Shown here: one piece after another, positions 43,360-49,880 of the stretch | Layout: the number at the start of each line of letters is the position of its first letter | Position numbering within the stretch: the first letter of the stretch is position 1 | Assembly (NCBI RefSeq): GCF_022012415.1 | Contig: NZ_JAKLTR010000009.1 | Span: forward strand, 62,001-126,000 | Reading direction: 5' to 3' | Source: Terrimonas ginsenosidimutans | Lineage (GTDB): Bacteria; Bacteroidota; Bacteroidia; Chitinophagales; Chitinophagaceae | DNA: 64,000 bases | Notes under the pieces: generated by a model | Databases searched by the model: none | Told to the model about the DNA's origin: nothing | Seen by the model: the letters and a program-made list of their open reading frames with translations, nothing else | Made by a program: the position numbers and the translations under genes

Positions 43360-45015
43360 ATGACAAAGTTTTTTATCATAGGCAGCTTATGCCTGTGCAG
43401 CACCTTATTGCCTGCCCAAAAAGAAAACAAACCGATCACCAGTAAAATTGAAAAAGTAACCGTTTTTCTTCAGGGGGCGCAGGTAGAACGCACAGCCAGA
43501 CAAACACTGCAGCCAGGCAAGTACAATATTATATTCACCGATGTTTCTCCTTTAATAGACAAACAAAGTATACAGTTAAAAGCTGAAGGTAAGTTGACCG
43601 TTCTTTCCGTTACACATCAGCTGAACCATTTGAAGGAACAACAGGTTGAAGGTACGATCAAAGACCTCGAGACACAGAAAGAACAGTTGCAGGAAAAGAT
43701 CAGCATTGAATCGAATCTGAAATCGGTATACGCGCAGGAAGAAGCAATGATCATCAAGAACCAGTCAATAAAAGGCGAAAGCACTACGCTGAAAGTAGCC
43801 GAGCTGAAAGAAGCTGTCGATTTTCAGCGCGCGCGACTTACTGAACTCTATCAGAAAATACTTGAAAGTACAAAGACACAAAAGAAGCTTACTGCTGAAA
43901 TGGGAAAGGTTGATCAGCAGTTGAAAGCCCTTCATCAGAAAAAAAATCTCTCCACCAGTGATATAATCGTTGCACTTGATGTAAAAGAAAGTACAGCGTC
44001 AACGTTCCTGCTTACCTATCTCATCAATCAGTCATCCTGGTATCCCACTTACGATATACGGGTGAAGGATATCAGCCAGCCGCTGACACTTCAGATGAAA
44101 GCAAACCTGCAGCAGCAATCCGGTGAAGAATGGAAAGACGTGAAACTTGTTTTATCTACCGGAAATCCAAAGGAGAAAGGAACAAAACCAGATCTTCAGC
44201 CTTGGTATCTTCGGTTCTATCAGCCGCCTGGCGATCTATCAGGCATGCTATCGGGCAAGGCAGCCGGTACCAGTGCGTACAGCTCTCTGAATGAGGTTGT
44301 CGTAGTAGGATATGGCTCCGTTAAAGACCGGGAGGATGATGAGCAATACGAGCTGAAAAAATTTAAAAGAGAAAATACCGCTGTTAATACAACAACGGTA
44401 TATCAACCAACCTCCACTACTTTCGAAGTGGAACTTCCCTATACCGTTCCGGATGATGGCAAGCTCTATACGGTCGATATAAATCAGTTCGACCTCAACG
44501 CGATTTATGAATATTACGCCGCTCCCAAACTGGATCAGAACGCTTATCTGACTGCGAAGATCACAGACTGGCAGAACCTGAACCTTCTGCCCGGCGAAGC
44601 GAATCTTTTCTTTGAAGGAACATTCCTCGGTAAATCATTACTTGATCTTGCGAAAGCTGATGATACGCTGAACCTCTCGCTGGGTCGCGATAAAGGTGTC
44701 GTCGTAAAACGTACACTGATGAAAGAGTTCAGCTCGCGCAAGTTTCTCGGCTCCAATAAAACTGATATAAGACAGTACGAAACAATTGTACGCAACAATA
44801 AACAGCAGGCAATTAAGATCGTAGTCGAAGATCAGTTCCCGGTTTCAACCAGTAAAGAAATAGAAATCGACAAACTCAACTACCCGGCAGGCAAGCTGGA
44901 AGACGATACGAAGAAAGTAAGCTGGTCTGTGGTACTTGAACCGAAAAAAGAGCACAAACTTCAATTTGGCTATTCTGTGAAATATCCGAAAGACAGGATA
45001 GTGCAGCTTGACTGA
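43360..45015 (+). CDS. MuiA-like (DUF4139) exported protein carrying a SusC-type EVVVVGYG segment
   Basis: A 551-residue protein with signal peptide (ending near LLPAQ). The N-terminal domain has ITSKIEKVTVFLQGAQVERTA (DUF4140-like), a coiled coil spans about 90-200 (KDLETQKEQLQEKIS...), and the C-terminal beta-rich DUF4139 region includes SSWYPTYDIRVKD and YAAPKLDQNAYLTAKI. This is the mucoidy-inhibitor MuiA layout; biochemical function is not known. Odd: at residues 308-322 it contains SSLNEVVVVGYGSVK, the motif that normally sits between the regulatory domain and plug of SusC receptors, preceded by MLSGKAAG. The gene is bounded by a 235-bp spacer upstream without recognisable elements and by a family B repeat downstream. 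Confidence 0.88.
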   Translation: MTKFFIIGSLCLCSTLLPAQKENKPITSKIEKVTVFLQGAQVERTARQTLQPGKYNIIFTDVSPLIDKQSIQLKAEGKLTVLSVTHQLNHLKEQQVEGTIKDLETQKEQLQEKISIESNLKSVYAQEEAMIIKNQSIKGESTTLKVAELKEAVDFQRARLTELYQKILESTKTQKKLTAEMGKVDQQLKALHQKKNLSTSDIIVALDVKESTASTFLLTYLINQSSWYPTYDIRVKDISQPLTLQMKANLQQQSGEEWKDVKLVLSTGNPKEKGTKPDLQPWYLRFYQPPGDLSGMLSGKAAGTSAYSSLNEVVVVGYGSVKDREDDEQYELKKFKRENTAVNTTTVYQPTSTTFEVELPYTVPDDGKLYTVDINQFDLNAIYEYYAAPKLDQNAYLTAKITDWQNLNLLPGEANLFFEGTFLGKSLLDLAKADDTLNLSLGRDKGVVVKRTLMKEFSSRKFLGSNKTDIRQYETIVRNNKQQAIKIVVEDQFPVSTSKEIEIDKLNYPAGKLEDDTKKVSWSVVLEPKKEHKLQFGYSVKYPKDRIVQLD

Positions 45016-45039
45016 TCTGGTGGTCCTGCCAGTTCAACC

Positions 45040-45159
45040 AGCAAAGGAGTATCGCCATGAACGCAAAGGATCGCAACGGACGCAAAGAGATCAGCCTGAA
45101 ACCTGGAGTTTCATTGTGTCCTTTGCGATACCCTGCCTTCATGGCGATACTCCTTCGCC
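45040..45159. repeat. Word-iterated inverted repeat, family B, copy 2
   Basis: The outer parts of the arms share AAGGAGTATCGCCATGAA exactly (left 45044-45061, inverse near 45135-45153). Inward follow CGCAAAGG, ATCGCAACGG and ACGCAAAG words with several mismatches. It lies between the convergent MuiA-like and bestrophin genes. Confidence 0.8.
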
Positions 45160-45192
45160 ACTATGCCATTGAGCAGTCTGCTCCGGGAGATT

Positions 45193-46197
45193 CTAAGAAA
45201 GTATTTGGTTGACGGCGGCCACCGGGGGTGGTATATGTCCTTCATCGATCATTTCCAGCAGATCGATCTCTATCGTTCTCGATATAGAGGTGATGGGCAC
45301 ATCATTCGCGCCACCTTCAAAGGGATTTTCCGTGTATTCTCCCACTCTTTCCAATGTGAGAAAGATCCAGCCTACGGTCGCCGCAAACGGAACCGCCAGC
45401 CAAAGCTGCCACTCTCCCAGCTTATGAAACTCATTTAATACACCAAACGGAACGAGGCAAACAAAAAGACGCGTAAGCATCTGGCTGATCGTTGCAAACT
45501 GACGCGGGTAGGGGAAATTCTTGATCCGTTCGCAACGACCCTGCAGATCATACATATCGATCAGCAACTTCTCTATTTCCACATAATCCAGCGGCTCTAT
45601 CAATCCCTGCACTTTGAGCCTTTTTAACTGTTTGGATTGTAGTCCCAGTAAATGAGTGGCCCTGTTCTTCTTCGAAAGAATATAGCCTAGATCTTCTTCA
45701 GAGAGATAAGCGCGAAGATTTTCTTCCAGTTTGCCATCCCATTCCGCGATGGTATAATTTTTACTGTAACGTAAATTGGCGGGGATCACCCTCGCTGTTT
45801 CCCAGGTCCTTTGCTCCCGAAGCTGATAACGCAGTGCCGTCAGCCAGCCGATATGCCGGCGTATCATCAGCCTTTTTACAGCATCCGTTTCAGGGGTTTT
45901 TGCAGTGCCAATAAAATCTTTTACCAGCATCCCCCATGACCGGCTCGTATTCACGATGCCGCCGTAGATCTGACGTGCCTCCCATACCCTGTTGTAGGTC
46001 TGTGTATTCCTGAAACCAATGATGAAAGCTGTAGCTGTACCGATCATGGCAACAGGCACCCATGGTATGGCCAGCCATGTCCATTTCATGAAATAGAATA
46101 AGATCACTGGTATCAGGGAAAGAAACAGCATCAGGTAGATATCGCTTCTTGTCCAAACCATCATTTCTCTAAAAGTATACCGCCTGCCTGAGTGCAT
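45193..46197 (-). CDS. Bestrophin-family (RFP-TM) anion channel
   Basis: A 334-residue membrane protein. It begins with a short cytosolic helix, then two transmembrane helices (about 22-62), FRNTQTYNRVWEARQIYGGIVNTSR (bestrophin signature with Arg/Trp-Glu), a long cytosolic helical part, and further helices near 235-290 with FATISQMLTRLFVCLVPFGV. The C-terminal segment GEYTENPFEGGANDVPITSISRTIEIDLLE is diagnostic of bacterial bestrophins. These pentamers conduct chloride or other small ions. The gene stands alone, convergent with the MuiA-like gene and divergent from the GNAT gene. Confidence 0.92.
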   Translation of the reverse strand: MHSGRRYTFREMMVWTRSDIYLMLFLSLIPVILFYFMKWTWLAIPWVPVAMIGTATAFIIGFRNTQTYNRVWEARQIYGGIVNTSRSWGMLVKDFIGTAKTPETDAVKRLMIRRHIGWLTALRYQLREQRTWETARVIPANLRYSKNYTIAEWDGKLEENLRAYLSEEDLGYILSKKNRATHLLGLQSKQLKRLKVQGLIEPLDYVEIEKLLIDMYDLQGRCERIKNFPYPRQFATISQMLTRLFVCLVPFGVLNEFHKLGEWQLWLAVPFAATVGWIFLTLERVGEYTENPFEGGANDVPITSISRTIEIDLLEMIDEGHIPPPVAAVNQILS

Positions 46198-46239
46198 ATT
46201 TTTTTCCGGTTAAATTATGAAAAAGGTAAAAAAGAACGT

Positions 46240-46271
46240 CTTGCAAAGCCTTTGTATTTACAATATTTTTG
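46240..46271 (+). promoter_or_regulatory. Promoter of the GNAT gene (CTTG-N20-TATTTTTG)
   Basis: CTTG at 46240-46243, a 20-bp spacer and TATTTTTG at 46264-46271 fit the Bacteroidota consensus. The ATG is 23 bp downstream. Confidence 0.7.
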
Positions 46272-46294
46272 CGGTGATTACTTAAGCAACCTTT

Positions 46295-46780
46295 ATGACG
46301 AATATTACGATCAGGCCGATCCAACCGTCCGATAATGCCCCGCTCGCTATCATCATCCGCAGGGCGCTGGAGGAGTTCGGGGCCAATCATCCCGGCACTG
46401 TCTATTACGACGCATCTACCGACGCATTGTATGAACTCTTCCAGGAAAAAGGTTCGGCGTATTTCGTCGCCCTGAGCGACAATGAAGTGGTCGGCGGCGG
46501 TGGGATCTTTCCAACCGAAGGATTACCCGCAGGAACCTGCGAACTGGTAAAAATGTATCTGCGAAAAGAAGCCCGGGGAACCGGCCTTGGCAAAAAACTT
46601 ATTGAGACAAGCCTCGACTGGGCAAAAGAACAGGGCTATAACAATGTCTATCTCGAAACCATGCCCGAACTGAAACCAGCATTGAAAGTTTACGAAAAAT
46701 TCGGTTTCAACTACCTCGCCGGCCCATTGGGAAACAGCGGACACACGGGATGTACGCTGTGGATGGAGAAACAAGTTTAA
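46295..46780 (+). CDS. GNAT-family N-acetyltransferase
   Basis: A 161-residue single-domain acetyltransferase using acetyl-CoA. Motif A reads KMYLRKEARGTGLGKKLIE (the R-x-x-G-x-G/L pyrophosphate loop) and motif B is near NVYLETMPELKPALKVYEKFGF. Length and layout match small GNAT enzymes acting on free amines or amino acids; the substrate cannot be inferred. It is monocistronic with its own promoter. Its TAA stop is embedded in the first word of a family D inverted repeat. Confidence 0.9.
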   Translation: MTNITIRPIQPSDNAPLAIIIRRALEEFGANHPGTVYYDASTDALYELFQEKGSAYFVALSDNEVVGGGGIFPTEGLPAGTCELVKMYLRKEARGTGLGKKLIETSLDWAKEQGYNNVYLETMPELKPALKVYEKFGFNYLAGPLGNSGHTGCTLWMEKQV

Positions 46781-46871
46781 TAGTTTAATAGTTTAAGGTT
46801 TAAAAGTTCAGGATCTTCAGTTAACTTTTAAACCTTAAACTATTAAACTTTTAAACTATCAAACTTTAAAC
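46775..46871. repeat. Word-iterated inverted repeat, family D, copy 3
   Basis: A 27-bp perfect inner arm (about 46782-46808, words TTTAATAG, TTTAAGG, TTTAAAAG) recurs inversely at about 46823-46849, and further words extend both arms outward. The 14-nt centre is CAGGATCTTCAGTT. The GNAT stop codon lies in the left arm and the convergent gene ends 14 bp after the right arm. Confidence 0.88.
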
Positions 46872-46884
46872 CCTCCCTTCCACC

Positions 46885-47439
46885 TCACTCACTCTTCGCC
46901 TTCCTCCCTCTCATCTTATCCATCTGATGCTTGTGGAGATAGATCTGGAAGCCTATGTTCAAGGCAAAACCACCGGTCCCGTTAGCTCCGTTATAATCGC
47001 TGTGATCATATCCGCCAAGAATATCGAGTGAAGCATTTTCACCGATAAATACCGCAGCACCACCTCCAATGAAGAAGTTCGTTCCATTATTGGTAGTAGA
47101 AGTTCCGTTGAATTTTGTTTTAGAACTTAAGAAATTGAAATTGGTGTGAAGAATGGGACGCACCTGGTCATGACCAAAATAATAACGCAGGTAAGGCCCG
47201 ATCCCAAATGCCGTTGTTTTTACACTACCGCTTTTTGAATAATTGAGATTCACATTGCCGCCGAAAGCAAAATTCTGTATAAAGAATATGCCGGCGTTAG
47301 GTGTCAGACTGATCTCTGTATTGCCCGAAGTATTTAACCTGAAATTACCGCCTACCATCCAGTCGCCTCTTTCAGTTTGTGCCTGAATAGCTGCAAAAGA
47401 TGTTGCCAGTAATAATGTGCTGAGTAGAAGTTTTTTCAT
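46885..47439 (-). CDS. Small outer-membrane beta-barrel protein
   Basis: A 184-residue protein with signal peptide (ending AIQAQ). Alternating strands with GGNFRLNTSGNTEISLTP, FGIGPYLRYYFG and LNIGFQIYLHKHQ indicate an eight-stranded barrel of the porin/OmpW-like Bacteroidota type. The C-terminal extension KHQMDKMRGRKAKSE is basic and lies beyond the last strand, which is unusual for a barrel that normally ends in an aromatic residue. A good -7 box precedes it. Function unknown. Confidence 0.8.
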   Translation of the reverse strand: MKKLLLSTLLLATSFAAIQAQTERGDWMVGGNFRLNTSGNTEISLTPNAGIFFIQNFAFGGNVNLNYSKSGSVKTTAFGIGPYLRYYFGHDQVRPILHTNFNFLSSKTKFNGTSTTNNGTNFFIGGGAAVFIGENASLDILGGYDHSDYNGANGTGGFALNIGFQIYLHKHQMDKMRGRKAKSE

Positions 47440-47455
47440 GTTAGATGGTTTGCGT

Positions 47456-47463
47456 CAAAAGTA
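47456..47463 (-). promoter_or_regulatory. -7 box (TACTTTTG) of the small barrel gene
   Basis: The minus strand reads TACTTTTG, an exact TAnnTTTG match, 17 bp before the ATG at 47439. A weak ATG/TTG lies at about -33. Confidence 0.5.
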
Positions 47464-47487
47464 AGACAAACCTGATTAACATGTGTG

Positions 47488-48114
47488 TTATCCGGCAGTT
47501 AAGGGTTCAACTTCATAAACCGGGCTGAAGAGGTACACTTTCTTCGTTTTTATCTCCACGCAACGGAACCGTTTGCGCAGCTTCTCTTTCTTCTGGAAGA
47601 TGCGTCCATCGGCCGTGCGGAAGATCGCATCTAACGGCAGCTCTTCCACCAGCCTTACCTTTTCCGCGCTGGCATCATACCGGCGTAGTACGCGCAGCAG
47701 TCCATCCTCCGCACAGGTGCTCGCCGCCGGATTCTGCAGTGAGCGCATCAGCTCCTGTTCTATATCCTCTGGAAAGATCTTATGCCGGAGAAAATCCGCC
47801 AGCAGTGATCCGTACACCATTTTCCATTCTTTCCCATGAGAAAAAACCTTATTGCCATATCGTTCAAACGTAAGCAGGTGAGCCAGCTCATGTAACAAAG
47901 TAATGAGAAAGGAATATTTATTGAGATTGCCATTTACACTGATCCGGTGATTATCTGCCTGGGTACGGTGACGATAATCCCCCAGTATGCTTTTACGCTC
48001 GCGGGCAACAGTAAGATGTACCTTATGCTCACGCAAAAAGACCAGCACCGGTTCATAGGTGCCCGGTGGAAGATAATCCTGTAAACGCCCGATGGGTACT
48101 TCCTGCTTAGCCAT
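47488..48114 (-). CDS. SprT-like zinc metalloprotease-domain protein
   Basis: A 208-residue protein with the zinc motif LLHELAHLLTFERYG (HExxH) followed by HGKEWKMVYGSLL, as in the SprT/Spartan fold. The C-terminal part has KLRKRFRCVEIKTKKVYLF, but the zinc-ribbon cysteines of larger SprT proteins are absent. Related eukaryotic enzymes cleave DNA-protein crosslinks; bacterial SprT proteins are poorly understood. It is the last gene of a four-gene overlapping operon with bactofilin and two AtpI/AtpZ-like proteins (8-bp overlap with the upstream gene). Confidence 0.85.
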   Translation of the reverse strand: MAKQEVPIGRLQDYLPPGTYEPVLVFLREHKVHLTVARERKSILGDYRHRTQADNHRISVNGNLNKYSFLITLLHELAHLLTFERYGNKVFSHGKEWKMVYGSLLADFLRHKIFPEDIEQELMRSLQNPAASTCAEDGLLRVLRRYDASAEKVRLVEELPLDAIFRTADGRIFQKKEKLRKRFRCVEIKTKKVYLFSPVYEVEPLTAG

Positions 48115-48508
48115 TCTTTTTTTGCTTCAGGATACGCATCAGGGCAGCCACCTCAATAAAGCTGTATATACCATAAAGAGCCATGCAACTGAAGATGGCA
48201 GGGCGGCTTACATTCTGGCCGGACATTACGATATAGATAAGTGCAGCAATGGCGAGTACAAAAAACTTGATCACAAAACCGCTGTAAACGGCTCTTACAA
48301 ACACGTTGGGATTGGTTGACTTGAAACTACGCTGTGTAATGATCACTGATAAAAGAGAAACACCGCAGATCAGCATATTGCCGACAATCAGTACTTCATG
48401 CTGAATTCCTTTTTCAGCCAGCCAGGATTTTGCCGCAATAAAGAAGCCGTTCAGGAGAATAAAAACAATGAGCAGAGGGAGATAACTTTTCCGTTTATTT
48501 TGGTCCAT
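48107..48508 (-). CDS. Four-helix membrane protein, AtpI-like position
   Basis: A 133-residue protein with four hydrophobic segments (about 10-27, 37-58, 73-94, 101-122), a short charged tail and no recognisable catalytic motif. Proteins of this size lie between AtpZ and ATP synthase subunit a genes in many Bacteroidota and are taken as AtpI-like assembly factors, which is my main reason for the label. Here, no ATP synthase gene follows within the window. It overlaps AtpZ upstream by 14 bp and SprT downstream by 8 bp. Confidence 0.6.
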   Translation of the reverse strand: MDQNKRKSYLPLLIVFILLNGFFIAAKSWLAEKGIQHEVLIVGNMLICGVSLLSVIITQRSFKSTNPNVFVRAVYSGFVIKFFVLAIAALIYIVMSGQNVSRPAIFSCMALYGIYSFIEVAALMRILKQKKNG

Positions 48509-48734
48509 TCTTTTTTGTATTACCGGTTTCCCGTATCAGTTTATAGAAAAATCCAACCAGGATGAGCAAAGGTAATGCAATGGAAAGTAATGGGAAGACA
48601 TGCAGCCAGTGATCGGCCTTATATCCTAAAAAAAGACCTGCGCCTATGGACACCAGCATTTCGGTGCCCAAGGCGAGATATTTTACAAGACTGTTATTCT
48701 TAAAATTACTGGAGGGCGAGTTTCTCTTTTCCAT
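48495..48734 (-). CDS. AtpZ/AtpI-family small membrane protein
   Basis: A 79-residue protein with two transmembrane helices (about 22-40 and 49-68) and a Gly-rich first helix, LALGTEMLVSIGAGLFLGYKAD, the typical AtpZ pattern. AtpZ/AtpI proteins assist F-type ATP synthase rotor assembly or ion transport. The gene overlaps the bactofilin gene by 29 bp and the next gene by 14 bp, indicating translational coupling. Confidence 0.8.
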   Translation of the reverse strand: MEKRNSPSSNFKNNSLVKYLALGTEMLVSIGAGLFLGYKADHWLHVFPLLSIALPLLILVGFFYKLIRETGNTKKNGPK

Positions 48735-49140
48735 TTTTCAGGCTCACATTTCCAATTTCGATAGATTCTGCCGTAGCAGCACCCATATGGCATTGGCCAT
48801 TAAAGGTTGCTGAAGGCTCTACCTGCAACTTACCCGCGTAAAGATTTCCATTCACAATAGAATCTCCACGCAGCTGCAACAGATCTTTGGCTTTTACATT
48901 TCCGGTTACTTTACCGATGATGTCTGCCTGGTTTCCTGTGATATCGCCTTCCACAATACCATTCGCTCCCACCACCACTTTCGCTGTGCTGGAAATATTC
49001 CCTATGATAGTGCCATCAATGCGGAGATCACTGTTACTGCTGATATCGCCTTTCAGCGTAGTGCCGGCACCAATGAGCGTGGTACCATTACCGGTAGATT
49101 TTTCGGTCTGCATTTCGGTTTTGTTTTTAGCGTTAAACAT
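48706..49140 (-). CDS. Bactofilin (polymer-forming cytoskeletal protein)
   Basis: A 144-residue protein. After about 20 disordered residues the beta-helix core runs from TTLIGAGTTLKGDISS to ATFNGQCHMGA with the six-residue-per-rung repeats of bactofilins (LRIDGTIIGNI, VVVGANGIVEGDI). It forms nucleotide-free filaments that position cell-wall enzymes or other factors. It is the first gene of a tightly overlapping operon. The coordinates overlap the next gene by 29 bp. Confidence 0.92.
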   Translation of the reverse strand: MFNAKNKTEMQTEKSTGNGTTLIGAGTTLKGDISSNSDLRIDGTIIGNISSTAKVVVGANGIVEGDITGNQADIIGKVTGNVKAKDLLQLRGDSIVNGNLYAGKLQVEPSATFNGQCHMGAATAESIEIGNVSLKNGKEKLALQ

Positions 49141-49181
49141 AGATATTGATTTATGATACGAGCAAACTGGATTTCAAGATA

Positions 49182-49278
49182 GAAAGTAAAAAGGCAAAAT
49201 TGAAAATTAAAAACGCCTAATTTCTAACGTGTTTTTGCGACGTAGATTTTTGCTTTCCCGATTTTTAATTTTAAATTA
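49182..49278. repeat. Degenerate word-iterated inverted repeat, family E, copy 2
   Basis: The left side has AAAGTAAAAAGGC, AAAATTG, AAAATTAAAAA words. The right side, read inversely, has AATTTAAAATTAAAAATC and GCAAAAATC. Pairing is patchy, but the words are those of the 15.7 kb copy. It lies upstream of the bactofilin gene and just past the end of the following gene. Confidence 0.45.
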
Positions 49279-49284
49279 ATATGA

Positions 49285-49689
49285 TCAATCGTCCGACAAT
49301 TCATCTTTTGGCACCTGCAACTGCGTGGTATCCAGTATAACAGATGCATCTCCCTTCAAAACCTTTCTAAGATTTTCATTATACTTTGCCTGGTAATTGA
49401 CCGCTTTTTCAAGAGAATCGACGCGGTACTTCATCTGCCGGTATTCCCGTCCTACTTTCAGATCGTCATAACCGGGAATATAATATTTCAGCGGTGTGAA
49501 AACGATCAGGGCTACCGTAAGCCCGACCAGCACAACAAATATTGTGCTCAAACCAATGTAAACGCTAAGTCTGGATAACTTAAAGGTCACCACCTCCTCA
49601 TACGTATCATCGTTCATTACAACCAGCCTGTAGCGGTTCCGAAGCCTTTGCAGGGTCGACTCAGTGCCTCCTGCATCCAGTTTTGCCAT
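49285..49689 (-). CDS. Membrane-anchored coiled-coil protein resembling the N-terminal half of M23 peptidases, without the peptidase
   Basis: A 134-residue protein. RLRNRYRLVVMNDDTYEE is followed by one transmembrane helix (about 41-66) and then YYIPGYDDLKVG and a coiled coil (REYRQMKYRVDSLEKAVNYQ). In Bacteroidota this block normally precedes a LytM/M23 endopeptidase domain. Here the gene stops after the coiled coil, and no M23 domain follows within the next gene. It could be a deliberate regulator or a truncation. TACCTTTA about 25 bp upstream may be its -7 box. It is divergent from the SprE-like gene. Confidence 0.72.
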   Translation of the reverse strand: MAKLDAGGTESTLQRLRNRYRLVVMNDDTYEEVVTFKLSRLSVYIGLSTIFVVLVGLTVALIVFTPLKYYIPGYDDLKVGREYRQMKYRVDSLEKAVNYQAKYNENLRKVLKGDASVILDTTQLQVPKDELSDD

Positions 49690-49880
49690 ATTTGAATTTT
49701 AAAAGACGCTTAAAGGTAAGGAATGGAGATTATTTTTGCCAGTAACTGAGCAGCTTTCGTGTTGGGCTTTATTGTGATAGACCATGAACCACCGGCCGCC
49801 CGCAAAAACTGTAAAAAAACTCTTCAATTCCTATACTAAATCCACTGAATTTCAGTTATTAACAATTGACTTTACCAGAC

